Assembly (NCBI GenBank): GCA_963792895.1
Contig: CAWBYA010000007.1
Coordinates: 992,001-1,056,000, forward strand
From: UBA6912 sp963792895
Lineage (GTDB): Bacteria; Actinomycetota; Acidimicrobiia; Spongiisociales; UBA5794
Length of the DNA stretch: 64,000 nucleotides
Direction: 5' to 3'
Positions 26,408 through 34,974 of the stretch are shown in pieces (the first letter of the stretch is position 1; the number at the start of each line of letters is the position of its first letter). Made by a program: the position numbers and the translations under genes. The notes under the pieces are model-generated. The model had not been told where the DNA came from. It saw only the letters and a list, made by a program, of their open reading frames with translations, and did no database searches.

Positions 26408-27505
26408 ATGTCCATGCGGCTTCCGCAGGATGTTGGTTCTCCGTCAAGGGGAGACCGGCGTGGTGTGCCAGACGCTCGGGATCTCAGTGGATCTGCTCGC
26501 GACTACACGCTGGCGTACAGGGCGTTCCAGGAGAGCGGTGGCTTTGCGCTGAGGGCGGAGGCCCTGTGGGGCCTGATCGCGCGATGGCCAGAATCGCGCC
26601 CGGCTGTTGAGGATCTACTTCACTCGAACGACCATACGAGCATCGAGGATGCGGCTGGGATCCTGACTTGGGTGGGTTGTCCGGATGACCTGGTTGACGA
26701 TCTGGTTGCGCTGCTTGGATCGTTGCCTGACAGTTCTGCCCTCGATTCGGTTCATGCTGCACTTCCCAGCGAGGTCACCGACACGCTGAACCTGGACGAG
26801 GATGGCCCAACCCAGCGTCTGACTATGGACGCGCTCCCTCTGGGCGGGGCGAAGGACCCATTCACGCAGCGAATCTGCTTCCTCGAGACGGACTTCGTGG
26901 CCGCCACCGCTGCGTTGAGCAAGTGGTTCGGTGAGGGACACGCAAGACCGCCCCGCCTCAAACGCGTACGCGGGTCTTTGGAGAAACTGCTAGATCGGTT
27001 GGAACCATGGGAAATGCCGAACAGGCGGGACCTTGTCACAGAAACCGACGGCTCATGGACAGCGTTCTTTGACAAGGGTGGTTACGCCGCTCAGGTGCTT
27101 GCGCGACGGCTTGGCATCCGGTCTGTGGAGACAGTGTTTGCTCCCAATGTGACTTCTCAGGGCAGCATCATTCGCTATGGAGCGACGGTGTTCATCATCG
27201 AGGACGGAGCGCGGGGAGGATACCCAGCGTCCGTGGTGCGCACCGTGCACGTTTCTCGCCAGCCCAGCCGATGGCAGGCAGACATCCGCGGCGAGGTCCA
27301 GCCATTTGAGGACGTATCACGCTACGACCGACGTCTTGTCCGAGAGCGTTTCGACATAGAAGCCCTCAATGAGTATTGCGAAGCCATCGGAATCCGCCGC
27401 GCTGACGCCAGCTTCTACGGGCCCCGCGGACTCCTACTGACCAAGCCGGCGATCGCACCAACAAAATCAATGCCGAGTGCGCAGTGGCGGGCGGAGCATT
27501 CGTGA
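26408..27505 (+). CDS. Hypothetical protein (island cargo)
   Basis: 365 residues, soluble, no signal or membrane helix. The N-terminal part is helical and repeat-like (ALRAEALWGLIARWPESRP, VEDLLHSNDHTSIEDAAGILTWVG), reminiscent of HEAT-type helices; the C-terminal part is mixed alpha/beta (YAAQVLARRLGIRSVETVF, VVRTVHVSRQPSRWQADIRGE). ATG 26408 has GAGGTGA about nine bases upstream. I do not recognise a family. Less GC-rich by eye than flanking chromosomal genes, in keeping with transfer. Confidence 0.7.
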   Translation: MSMRLPQDVGSPSRGDRRGVPDARDLSGSARDYTLAYRAFQESGGFALRAEALWGLIARWPESRPAVEDLLHSNDHTSIEDAAGILTWVGCPDDLVDDLVALLGSLPDSSALDSVHAALPSEVTDTLNLDEDGPTQRLTMDALPLGGAKDPFTQRICFLETDFVAATAALSKWFGEGHARPPRLKRVRGSLEKLLDRLEPWEMPNRRDLVTETDGSWTAFFDKGGYAAQVLARRLGIRSVETVFAPNVTSQGSIIRYGATVFIIEDGARGGYPASVVRTVHVSRQPSRWQADIRGEVQPFEDVSRYDRRLVRERFDIEALNEYCEAIGIRRADASFYGPRGLLLTKPAIAPTKSMPSAQWRAEHS

Positions 27506-27621
27506 GCTCGGGAGGAGCTTGCTTCTCCGGTCAGCACCCCTGGCCTTCCGCCCAGATCACCGAATCCCGGGCAAGAAAGAACCTCACTTCGATTATCCGG
27601 GATCGGCACCTCGAGGATCGG

Positions 27622-28131
27622 CTATTCGGTGCTGGTGTCGAGGGCGCTGGCAATGTCGCTCATCTTCTGGACAAGGCGGTTCGGGTTCTCTGGGATGGGA
27701 GTGAAGCCGTGGTGTTCGTAGAAGGCGGCCGCGATTGCGCTGATGGCGTCGACCACGACGAGTCGCGCTGCGGCGATATCGGAGGCGGCTCGTGCTCGTG
27801 TGAGCGCATCCCATAGGAGCTCACCTCCCAGTCCCTCGCCGTGGAGTCCAACGTCGAGGGCGAGCCGGGCCAGCATCACCGCCGGTATCGAGGTGGGTGA
27901 TCCCCGCCCGAGGTTCTTGGGAAGTTCGCCGCGGACCACCAGGTGTGCGGCGAGGCTGAAGTACCCAACAACGCGGTCATCACCGCGCTGCCACACGAAG
28001 GTCTGGGCGGTGCGCATCGCCTGAGCGTGGGTGGCGTGGTCGATCAGCCACCGGTCGAGGGCCTCGACCCCGCAGCGAAAATCATCGAGTTGGTGATGCG
28101 GGGCAAGCCGCTCGGAGACGTATCGCGTCAC
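27622..28131 (-). CDS. GNAT toxin of a TacAT-like toxin-antitoxin pair
   Basis: 169 residues. N-terminus LDDFRCGVEALDRWLIDHATHAQAM and YFSLAAHLVVRGELP are typical of GNAT toxins that acetylate aminoacyl-tRNA; the acetyl-CoA loop is seen at ARLALDVGLHGEGLGGELLWDALTRA and the end AIAAAFYEHHGFTPIPENPNRLVQK carries the catalytic-type Tyr. Start GTG 28131 lies three bases after the antitoxin stop, so the pair is one operon with the antitoxin first. Target tRNA cannot be told from sequence. Confidence 0.88.
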   Translation of the reverse strand: MTRYVSERLAPHHQLDDFRCGVEALDRWLIDHATHAQAMRTAQTFVWQRGDDRVVGYFSLAAHLVVRGELPKNLGRGSPTSIPAVMLARLALDVGLHGEGLGGELLWDALTRARAASDIAAARLVVVDAISAIAAAFYEHHGFTPIPENPNRLVQKMSDIASALDTSTE

Positions 28132-28134
28132 CGG

Positions 28135-28410
28135 TCAGCGCTGATCGACTCGCCGTCGGGCCTGGGCTCGCCGTTGCAGGGCCGCGCTCGGCACAGCCGG
28201 CGCATCGAGAGCGTCCCAGAGTTGGTCGAAGAAGTCGGACGGCACCACCGTGGCCGAAGCCGACGCAATGACCTCCTCGGCGCGTTCCGCTGCGGCGCCG
28301 AGCACGAAGGCGCTCACCGATTGGTGCTCCAGCTCGGCGGCGTAACGAATACGTCGCTCACGTTCGGGGTCGGCGCGTAGTTCGATTCGAGAGGTACGTG
28401 TTCCTGCCAT
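28135..28410 (-). CDS. RHH antitoxin (DUF1778, TacA-like)
   Basis: 91 residues. The ribbon-helix-helix start RTSRIELRADPERERRIRYAAELEHQSVSAFVLGAAAERAEEVI (seen as TSRIELRAD and the SVSAFVLGAA turn) is followed by a disordered toxin-neutralising tail ending VPSDFFDQLWDALDAP. ATG 28410. Repeated TGTACGG sites just upstream suggest autorepression by the pair. Confidence 0.88.
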   Translation of the reverse strand: MAGTRTSRIELRADPERERRIRYAAELEHQSVSAFVLGAAAERAEEVIASASATVVPSDFFDQLWDALDAPAVPSAALQRRAQARRRVDQR

Positions 28411-28411
28411 C

Positions 28412-28434
28412 TGTACGGCGATTGTACGGTACGA
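28412..28434. promoter_or_regulatory. Candidate operator and promoter of the GNAT-RHH pair
   Basis: TGTACGG occurs at 28412-28418 and 28423-28429, 11 bp apart (one helical turn), with a further GTACGA half-site at 28429-28434. On the minus strand the second copy overlaps TACAAT, a -10 box ten bases before the antitoxin ATG. Confidence 0.5.
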
Positions 28435-28565
28435 CGAGGAGGAATGGAACCCCCTTCGGCCAAGCCGATCACCCCATCCCGGACGAGAACACCCGCAACG
28501 CGGAATAGCGCCGATCGAGGCACGTCGGCGTGCGCGCTGTCGAGCCTGTGGGATGATGGTGCGAG

Positions 28566-28910
28566 ATGAACTCAGCCGAGGAGCTCAGGGGATATCACGT
28601 CGTCGAGGTCGGCGTTCGGCAAGCGTGGCCGTTTCTCACGTTCTGCAGTCAGAGCGGTGATCGGGAAATCCGGCTCTACTTGGACTCTGATATGCGGGTC
28701 TCGCCGGTTCAGTCAGCTTGGGTGTCTCAGTCATCGGCCGCTGCGATCTCGGCACTGCACTACCTGAACATGCAGACCGTAGACAAGCTGCACGTGGGAT
28801 CGGATGGGTCTCTCCGGATTTCCTTCCTGGATGAACACAGACTCGAGGTGCGGGGGGAAGCCAACGCTGAGACATCCGGCGACGTGTGGTGGCTAGGCGC
28901 TGAGAACTAG
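28566..28910 (+). CDS. Small hypothetical protein (DUF6188-like)
   Basis: 114 residues, soluble, beta-rich: YHVVEVGVRQAWPFLTFCSQSG, REIRLYLDSDMRVSP, DGSLRISFLDEHRLEVRGEAN, ending DVWWLG. The layout of short strands with a terminal Trp pair resembles DUF6188-type proteins found singly in actinobacterial accessory regions; this is a guess. The ATG follows GATGGT by five bases, so leaderless expression is possible. Confidence 0.6.
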   Translation: MNSAEELRGYHVVEVGVRQAWPFLTFCSQSGDREIRLYLDSDMRVSPVQSAWVSQSSAAAISALHYLNMQTVDKLHVGSDGSLRISFLDEHRLEVRGEANAETSGDVWWLGAEN

Positions 28911-29556
28911 CGCCGATCACCAGATCCCGGTCGATATCACGCCGAGCGCCAAACCACGCCGAACGGCACTTCGAGGAGCGCCTGCCTCTCGTCGGGTCGT
29001 CACTGAGCGTGGTGCTCACCCATCGCCACGTTCTGTAGCCAGCGAAGTGCAACAACATGCCGGTTCCCGGACGCCGGCGGGTGCGCGATATCGTCCCCGG
29101 CTGCGATTGGTCTGCGCTCGTATCGGAAGCATGACGTCACGAACGTGTGAGAGGATGTTCGCTCGGTGACATATGACGGCTGGCCGACCTCCTGGCAGCC
29201 CCCGAGCGAAGCGTCGCATTGCGAATGGTAGGCGATCCGGACCATCTTGGCCCTTCGTGTCTTGTCGGCTTACGGCCGTTCCCCGAGGTAACTGCTTCCG
29301 TCGAACTTCGATGTCTGCCACCACGCCGATCACAGATACGTTCCGACAGACCTACTCGGCGCAAGATCCGTTGATCCGATGCTGGAACTGACGGTGGTTA
29401 CCGACGTGGCAACGATTGTGGACCTTGCGGGTCCGGGCCGGTATGGGTCTGCTTTCACCCCTCGATCTGCGACCGTTGTGATACTCCATCGTCCGTCCGG
29501 CTTGGCGTCACAACGCCCTACGCTTGGCAAGCGGGAAGAAGACGGATGAGCGGCTC
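28911..29556. other. Gene-poor stretch in the island
   Basis: 646 bp. Only short frames without recognisable similarity. A TACGCT near 29519-29524 may be a -10 box for the cyclase. No repeats or tRNA seen. Confidence 0.4.
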
Positions 29557-30627
29557 ATGACCAAAGCGGAGAAGTGGCGCATTGTCATACGTATCGGTGC
29601 TTTCACTGCGCCGCCGGGTGCGCTGATCGGTGTCGTTCTTGGCTACCTTCTCGGCGGCGGTGACGTGCGCTCGATGGCGTCGGGAGCGCTCATCGGGTTT
29701 CTTATCTCGATCGGGATGGTCGCCTTCGAAGTGAGTTGGGCGGTCGGGCTCATACCCCGCCGGTGGAGGGAAGCGCCGTTCCTTGTCGTGCTGTTCACGA
29801 GGAGTCTCGTGTGGCTGGGGATCATCGTGGTCGGGATCAGCCTGCCGCTGCTCACGGTGGCGAACGTGCCGTTGGACGAGCTCGTCGATCCGACCTTCAC
29901 AGCGACGGTGCTCGTCACCTTCGTGGCGGCACTGGTCGGCAACTTCGTCGGGCAGGTAAATCGCCTGCTGGGCCGCGGCGTGCTGGTGCGGCTGATCCTC
30001 GGCCGGTACCACCGGCCCCGTGAGGAGAACCGAATCTTCCTCCTCGTCGACTTGAAGGGCTCCACCCAGATCGCCGAACGGCTCGGCAACCTCCGCTATC
30101 ACACCTTTCTCAAGCGGTTCATCGACGACGCCACTCACAGCGCCGAACGCCACGGCGCCGAGGTGCACCGCTACGTGGGCGACGAGGTGATCTTTACGTG
30201 GATCGAGCGCAGAGGCGTCGCCGATGCTGCGTGCGTGCGGGCGGTCTTCGCGATCGTCGACGCATTCGATGCGGTAGCCGACGAGTACATCGATGCGTTC
30301 GGTGTCGTCCCCTCCATCTGGGCGGGCCTCCATCTCGGCACCGTCGTGACCGGCGACATCGGCTCGGTCAAGCACGAGATCGCCTACCTCGGTGACACGC
30401 TCAACACAGCGGCGCGGATCGAGCAAGCGTGTAGAGAGTTCCAGCGGCCGTTCCTCGCCTCGGCAGACGTCATCGACGCCGTCGAGCTTCCACCCGACGT
30501 GCAGGCGGAGAGCCTTGGCCCCATCGATCTGCGCGGCAAACGCACATCTGTCGAGCTGCTGGCCGTGGCCCGTGTGACTGCGTCCTGGCGCGACGCCTCG
30601 GCGAAGCAGAAGACTGAATCGCCCTAG
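29557..30627 (+). CDS. Membrane-anchored class III adenylate/guanylate cyclase
   Basis: 356 residues. Five or so membrane helices (GAFTAPPGALIGVVLGYLLGG to ATVLVTFVAALVGNFVGQ) precede a short linker and the catalytic domain from about residue 155. The metal-binding aspartates are in FLLVDLKGSTQIAERLG and HRYVGDEVIFTW; the transition-state Asn and Arg are in GDTLNTAARIEQA. Makes cAMP (or cGMP) at the inner membrane face. ATG 29557 is chosen; TTG 29524 is possible. A signal-producing gene is unusual cargo on a small island. Substrate choice cannot be decided by eye. Confidence 0.9.
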   Translation: MTKAEKWRIVIRIGAFTAPPGALIGVVLGYLLGGGDVRSMASGALIGFLISIGMVAFEVSWAVGLIPRRWREAPFLVVLFTRSLVWLGIIVVGISLPLLTVANVPLDELVDPTFTATVLVTFVAALVGNFVGQVNRLLGRGVLVRLILGRYHRPREENRIFLLVDLKGSTQIAERLGNLRYHTFLKRFIDDATHSAERHGAEVHRYVGDEVIFTWIERRGVADAACVRAVFAIVDAFDAVADEYIDAFGVVPSIWAGLHLGTVVTGDIGSVKHEIAYLGDTLNTAARIEQACREFQRPFLASADVIDAVELPPDVQAESLGPIDLRGKRTSVELLAVARVTASWRDASAKQKTESP

Positions 30628-30828
30628 CTGTTATCGCGACCAAGCGCCCGCACAAGGGCGACGAACACCAAACGAGCCCGCCCGAGATCACCAAATCGGG
30701 TACACGAACGAGCAGTTCACCGAGTGTCCGAGATCGGCACCTCGGCGTGCGGTGATGACTCGGTACCGCGGGGACTGCGTCGCCTCGCCATTCCCGCTGG
30801 TCAGAGCGACGGGTGTCGACCTCTGCAC

Positions 30829-30834
30829 TACGAT
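30829..30834 (+). promoter_or_regulatory. -10 box TACGAT of a leaderless promoter
   Basis: TACGAT, six bases, then GTG 30841. Confidence 0.45.
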
Positions 30835-30840
30835 CGCCAT

Positions 30841-31395
30841 GTGGCTAGCGCCTCCACGGGTTCGTTCAGTCTTGGGGATATCGCGGCTCTGGTCATCGCC
30901 GTCCTGGCACTGTTGTTCACAGTCGGATCGTTCTGGTGGCTAAACGCGAGGGCGGGGAGGCTGACACTGGCCACTCCACGGACGTATGCCTACGCGGGTC
31001 CGGCAGGGACGTTGCGACTCCGGTTCCCGCTCACGTTCTACAACACAGGTGCTCGGGATCTGATCGTCGAGGACTTGCGTGTCACATCCGCCGACTTCCC
31101 GGCGGATCTCCGCTGGATCACAACACGGACAAGCATCAAACCTCAGACAGAGGACGGGCATGAGTTCGCTAGGCCTTTTGCGGTCCGCGGGCGTTCCACC
31201 ACCGAAGTCATCGCTGAGTTCGGAGACGACAGGTGGGAATGGAGGCCAGAGCCAGGCGCCGAGCATCGCGTCACAATCGAAGGCCGCCTCGCTCAAGCCG
31301 CGGACTGGAAACAGATCATGTCGTTCTCGTGGTGGGCTCCCGCTGAGAATCGGGATGTCTACATCGCGCATCGAAACGAGCCGAAGGTCGGATGA
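30841..31395 (+). CDS. Hypothetical single-pass membrane protein (island)
   Basis: 184 residues. One N-terminal helix (IAALVIAVLALLFTVGSFWWL) is followed by a probably extracytoplasmic beta-sandwich-like region (LRLRFPLTFYNTGARDLIVEDLRV, STTEVIAEFGDD, EHRVTIEGRLAQ). The GTG start follows a leaderless promoter. No family recognised. Confidence 0.65.
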   Translation: MASASTGSFSLGDIAALVIAVLALLFTVGSFWWLNARAGRLTLATPRTYAYAGPAGTLRLRFPLTFYNTGARDLIVEDLRVTSADFPADLRWITTRTSIKPQTEDGHEFARPFAVRGRSTTEVIAEFGDDRWEWRPEPGAEHRVTIEGRLAQAADWKQIMSFSWWAPAENRDVYIAHRNEPKVG

Positions 31396-31854
31396 AGACG
31401 GCTGCGGCCGTTGGTGCGAAGCGCGCTTGCCATTCACGCACCGCACATAGCAACAATCCGGGCGGATAGCGATAGTCTCGGCAGTCAATCGGTATCGGCA
31501 TCAAGTAGGCGCTTGCTACGCCGGTCGCTCGCTCGGCCGTTATTGCAGCCACCCCCTTGACTGTGAGTATTCGGTGAGCAGCCGAGCCCAACGTGTGCTG
31601 GGCTGGTGCAGGTCCGGGTTGTCCACCGCTCCGACGCCGGGCCAGACAACGCCGCCATACTCGGCGGGCCCGTCCAGCCTGCTGTAAGCGCGAAGTGACT
31701 CCCAGCACTCCGGTACCCCGGACATCGACGGGCAGCTCAACCCGGAGATCACGCACGGCTCCGTCTGTGCGGTCTGTCTCGAGCGGGCGGTCCGCAACGC
31801 CAACTTCCTAACTCGGTGGCGATTACGGCGAGCGCTGTGTGGCAGAATCGAGCC
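31396..31854. other. Intergenic region before the MNT-HEPN pair
   Basis: 459 bp without a convincing gene. CAGAAT six bases before GTG 31855 is a weak -10 candidate. Confidence 0.4.
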
Positions 31855-32187
31855 GTGGCCACTCACGACGTAGACACGGCACCGACCAAGGATCGAGACT
31901 CTGTGCCCAGCATGGCGATGCTTCGCAGTCAGCGGGCTGAGATCCTCGCGGCGGCTGCCAAGTACGGTGCGTCGAATGTCCGGGTCTTCGGGTCGGTCGT
32001 CCGTGGCGAGGCACATCTCGGAAGCGATGTCGACGTGCTGGTCGACCTTGAGGAGGGGCGCAGCCTCCTCGACCTCGCCGGGCTCCATCTGGAGCTCGAG
32101 GCGCTCCTCGGCGTGCCGGTCGAGATCGGCACCGACGTGAAGCCTCGGTTCCGGGAGCGGGTCGCGACAGAGGCGATCAGGTTGTGA
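31855..32187 (+). CDS. MNT-type minimal nucleotidyltransferase (antitoxin of MNT-HEPN pair)
   Basis: 110 residues. Contains the nucleotidyltransferase signature VRVFGSVVRGEAHLGSDVDVLVDL, i.e. GS followed by DxD, and LLGVPVEIGTD. In MntA-HepT systems this enzyme AMPylates the HEPN toxin and blocks it. GTG 31855 is chosen; ATG 31912 would still keep the domain. The stop overlaps the HEPN start as GTGA. Confidence 0.88.
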   Translation: MATHDVDTAPTKDRDSVPSMAMLRSQRAEILAAAAKYGASNVRVFGSVVRGEAHLGSDVDVLVDLEEGRSLLDLAGLHLELEALLGVPVEIGTDVKPRFRERVATEAIRL

Positions 32188-32519
32188 ATCGAGACCGGGA
32201 CTTCCTGCTCGACGTCGTTGAACTGATCGAGACCATTTAGCGATACCGTCCGATGACCGAAGATGAGTTCGTCAGCGACGAGGTGCTGTTCACCGCCGTG
32301 GTTCATTGGGTGCAGACGATCGGCGAGGCTGCCAACGGGGTTTCCGAGGAGGTTCGCCGGCGCCACCCCGATGTGCCGTGGCGTGAGATCGTGGACATGA
32401 GGAATCTCCTGGCACATGGCTATCGATACGTCGATCCGGCGATCGTGTGGCAGGTTGTCGTGCGCGATCTTCCCCCGCTCGAGGAGCAGCTGCGGCAGAT
32501 CCTCGACGGCCTCGAGTAG
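32184..32519 (+). pseudogene. HEPN toxin (HepT/DUF86-like) with premature TAG at codon 19
   Basis: Starting at GTG 32184 the frame reads NRDRDFLLDVVELIETI, then TAG at 32238-32240, then RYRPMTEDEFVSDEVLF and on to a normal end at 32519. DUF86 relatives have Glu where the TAG falls (GAG to TAG is one change). The RNase motif RNLLAHGY (R-x4-H-x-Y) is intact downstream. ATG 32253 could restart translation and give an 88-residue protein without the first helix. Probably inactivated; readthrough or restart are alternatives. Confidence 0.8.
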
Positions 32520-32545
32520 CTGTCACGAGCCCATGCGACTCGCCG

Positions 32546-32570
32546 TTCTTCTAGCGGGTCTTCTAACGGA
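32546..32570 (+). repeat. Tandem 12-bp motif near right border, candidate integrase arm sites
   Basis: TTCTTCTAGCGGG at 32546-32558 followed by TCTTCTAACGGA at 32559-32570, the same motif pair as at 22033-22055 near the left border. Confidence 0.6.
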
Positions 32571-32687
32571 CGGGGCGTCACGAGGCGATATTCACGGGCA
32601 CCGGCCATCACGCCGATCCGGTCGAAACCTTTGGTGCTAAACGCTATTGGGCAATGACGCGAGACGACGCGAAACCCCGGGGAGCAA

Positions 32688-32735
32688 CTCATAACCCGAA
32701 GGTCGCGGGTTCAAATCCCGCCCCCGCTACGAACG
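32688..32735. repeat. Right attachment site copy (tRNA 3' end duplicate)
   Basis: Exact 48-bp copy of 21919-21966. Only the tRNA half from the anticodon loop on is present; the upstream bases (GGAGCAA) do not continue a tRNA. Confidence 0.9.
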
Positions 32736-32760
32736 AAACCCGTTGCACTGCAACGGGTTT
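32736..32760 (+). terminator. Hairpin after the right tRNA half
   Basis: AAACCCGTTGC and GCAACGGGTTT form a perfect 11-bp stem with loop ACT. This is probably the original terminator of the tRNA gene, displaced by the insertion. Confidence 0.6.
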
Positions 32761-33074
32761 CGGCGTTTCCGGGCCCTAGACGCTCTGAGCGCGCTCCCAG
32801 CTGACGCTACCGCGGCATCGGCGGCTCATGCGCCACGACGCAAGGCTTTGGCCCAATCCCGATAACGTCTTGCTAGCGCCGAATGCGGGATTGCATTCGC
32901 CAGGCGGGCATCGGTGTCATCGGTGTCGTCGCGGTGTCGTCGCGGCATCGCAATGACCGGACCACGCTTCCTCGGTCTTCTTGTTTCTGCGCTTGTCGTC
33001 CCTCATCCAATCCGATCAAGACCGAATGCTGGTCCAGCTCTCTGCTATCGACCACTGCGCTCACCGGCCCTGCG
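32761..33074. other. Intergenic region outside the right island border
   Basis: 314 bp. Holds a short imperfect tandem of CGGTGTCGTCG near 32923-32945. No gene recognised. Confidence 0.4.
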
Positions 33075-33866
33075 TCACAGCTCCGTCCGGTTCCACTTCC
33101 AGAAGGCAACGCCGGTGAACACCACACATGCGAGGAGTGTGGAGACGATCGCGCCTGGCGCCGGATTCGGCTCTGCTCCGATTAGGGCTCCAATGACCGA
33201 ATTGTCGGCTTCACCGGCGGCGGCAACCAGACGCCAGGGGAGGATCTCTCCGAGCCCGGGCAGGGCGGCGAAGAGCTGTTGCCCGAAGGCGAACGCCAGG
33301 GGTATGGCGATGACGGTACCGGCGTTGTCGAAGACTGTGCCGAGCATCAGGGTCAGCGTCAGGTAGAACAGCAGGTTCAGGCCCGCGACGGACGAACCCA
33401 AAGCGAACCTCGACACGGAAACGTCTATTCCTCCCGCCTGCATCTGGACGAAGAGCACGACCGAGGGGATGGCGATCATCGTGGCGAGCACTCCCACGGC
33501 GTTCGGGACCAGCCTGGAAAGGATGAACGCCGGTCGTGACACCGGCTTGGAGTGGATCCATGCCGCGGTCCCGCTTCGCTTCTCGCCGACGATTGACTCC
33601 TGCATGAGAATCGCCACCGCGATCGCGGCGAACATTGTCATCACCCCGAAGAGGTCGAATACGCTCACGTCATCGGGGGCCTCGCCCCAAATGACCACGG
33701 CAACAGAGCCGTTTATGACCGCCGTCCACAGCAGTGCCTGAATCCACCAGGCACTGGTCTTCCACCAGGACCCGAATCCGACGCCAATCAGACTGGAGAG
33801 GCCGGAACGCCAGCCCCTCTCGTCCAGCCTTCGAAGCCGCGCCGCCATGCTGTCACTCGTCGTCAT
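33075..33866 (-). CDS. ABC-2 type transporter permease
   Basis: 263 residues with six membrane helices (WIQALLWTAVINGSVAVVIWG, VMTMFAAIAVAILMQESIVGE, VGVLATMIAIPSVVLFVQM, LNLLFYLTLTLMLGTVF, TVIAIPLAFAFGQQLF, STLLACVVFTGVAFWKW). Contains ESIVGEKRSGTAAWIHSKPVSRPAFILSR, the usual cytoplasmic loop of ABC-2 permeases (seen as EKRSGTAAWI). ATG overlaps the end of the ATPase gene by 14 bp. Last gene of the run; exporter of an unknown compound. Confidence 0.88.
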   Translation of the reverse strand: MTTSDSMAARLRRLDERGWRSGLSSLIGVGFGSWWKTSAWWIQALLWTAVINGSVAVVIWGEAPDDVSVFDLFGVMTMFAAIAVAILMQESIVGEKRSGTAAWIHSKPVSRPAFILSRLVPNAVGVLATMIAIPSVVLFVQMQAGGIDVSVSRFALGSSVAGLNLLFYLTLTLMLGTVFDNAGTVIAIPLAFAFGQQLFAALPGLGEILPWRLVAAAGEADNSVIGALIGAEPNPAPGAIVSTLLACVVFTGVAFWKWNRTEL

Positions 33867-34800
33867 GAGCGTCTCCTTCCACCAGCTCGACGAATACGTC
33901 CTCGAGGTTTGCCGAGATTGGTGCGAACTCCTTGACGATCATGTCCTCGTCGGAGAGGAGCAGACGTTGAAGTCTCGCCTGGGCGACATCAGAGTCGGTG
34001 ACCGTCACACTGAGCTTGGTCCCGCCGTCGGACACAACCACTTCGGACACCCAGGGCTGTTCCAGCAGCATCGACCTTGCCGACTGGGCGTCGCCGTCGA
34101 TCATCACGGAATAGACGATGTCCGTTCCACCTCTGAGGATCTCGCCAATCGGTCCTTGGGCAACAACCCGTCCCTTCCTGAGAATGCACACCGTGTCCGA
34201 GACCCGCTGGACGTCGTCGAGGATGTGGGTCGAGTAGAAGACCGTCGACTTCTCCGTGAACCTCCCGAGAACCTCGAGAACGTCACGGCGACCGAGCGGG
34301 TCAAGAGCAGCTGCCGGCTCATCGAGAATGAGCAGGTCTGGCTCATGGATCTGAGCCTGAGCTATCCCGAGACGCTGCACCTCGCCACCTGAGAAGGACT
34401 TGATCGGTCGATCGGCTTTGTCTGCGATGCCAACGAGCTCGAGCATCTCACCGACCCGGACGGCGATGCCTGACTTCGGACCCGAGTAGAAGAACCCAGC
34501 CGCAAATGTGAGGGTCTCACGGGCAGTCATGTGCGGATAGAAGCGAGGCTCCTGAGGCAGATATCCGACTCTCCGTCTTACCTCCGCGCTGTCAGCAACT
34601 ATGTCCAACCCGAAGGCAGATCCTGACCCCGAGCTCGGCCGGATCAGGCCGAGAACCATCTTCATGGTCGTCGTCTTCCCAGCCCCGTTCGGGCCGAGAA
34701 AGCCGTAGACCGAACACTCTGGGACCATCAGATCGATGCCATCGACTACCGGGACGCCGTCGTATTCCTTTGTGAGCCCTTGCGTACGTAAGGCGAACAT
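33853..34800 (-). CDS. ABC transporter ATP-binding protein
   Basis: 315 residues. Walker A FLGPNGAGKTTTMKM, Q-loop YLPQEPRFYPHMT, signature FSGGEVQRLG, Walker B LLILDEPAAALDP, H-loop YSTHILDDV, then a C-terminal extension typical of CcmA/DrrA-type exporters. Its ATG directly follows the stop of a 57-residue membrane protein gene and its end overlaps the permease start, so the three are one transcript. Confidence 0.93.
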   Translation of the reverse strand: MFALRTQGLTKEYDGVPVVDGIDLMVPECSVYGFLGPNGAGKTTTMKMVLGLIRPSSGSGSAFGLDIVADSAEVRRRVGYLPQEPRFYPHMTARETLTFAAGFFYSGPKSGIAVRVGEMLELVGIADKADRPIKSFSGGEVQRLGIAQAQIHEPDLLILDEPAAALDPLGRRDVLEVLGRFTEKSTVFYSTHILDDVQRVSDTVCILRKGRVVAQGPIGEILRGGTDIVYSVMIDGDAQSARSMLLEQPWVSEVVVSDGGTKLSVTVTDSDVAQARLQRLLLSDEDMIVKEFAPISANLEDVFVELVEGDAHDDE

Positions 34801-34974
34801 TCACTTGTCTCCTGCATCGTCGAGGGAGCCTCCACCGGCCCGGCCGGCAAGATCCGGGGCGACAACGAAGACCGCTGCGATTCCCCAGGTGAGGGCGCAG
34901 GTCAGCGTGGAGAAGGTTCCGAACCTACGCTCGCGGGTTGTGGTCTCGGCTGGTGCCATCTCTGTGACGGCCAT
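34801..34974 (-). CDS. 57-residue single-pass membrane protein in ABC operon
   Basis: Begins MAVTEMAPAETTTRERR, has one helix (FSTLTCALTWGIAAVFVVAP) and ends DLAGRAGGGSLDDAGDK. ATG 34974 has AAAGGCGAG just upstream. Stop TGA is immediately followed by the ATPase ATG. Probably a small accessory or leader protein of the transporter; function not known. Confidence 0.65.
   Translation of the reverse strand: MAVTEMAPAETTTRERRFGTFSTLTCALTWGIAAVFVVAPDLAGRAGGGSLDDAGDK

Noticed and set aside
32681..32731. Possible second tRNA-Met gene
   Set aside because: Only the half from the anticodon loop to the 3' end is present; it is the attachment-site duplicate.
32920..32950. Short CGGTGTCGTCG tandem outside the island
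   Set aside because: Only two to three imperfect copies; no function can be supported.
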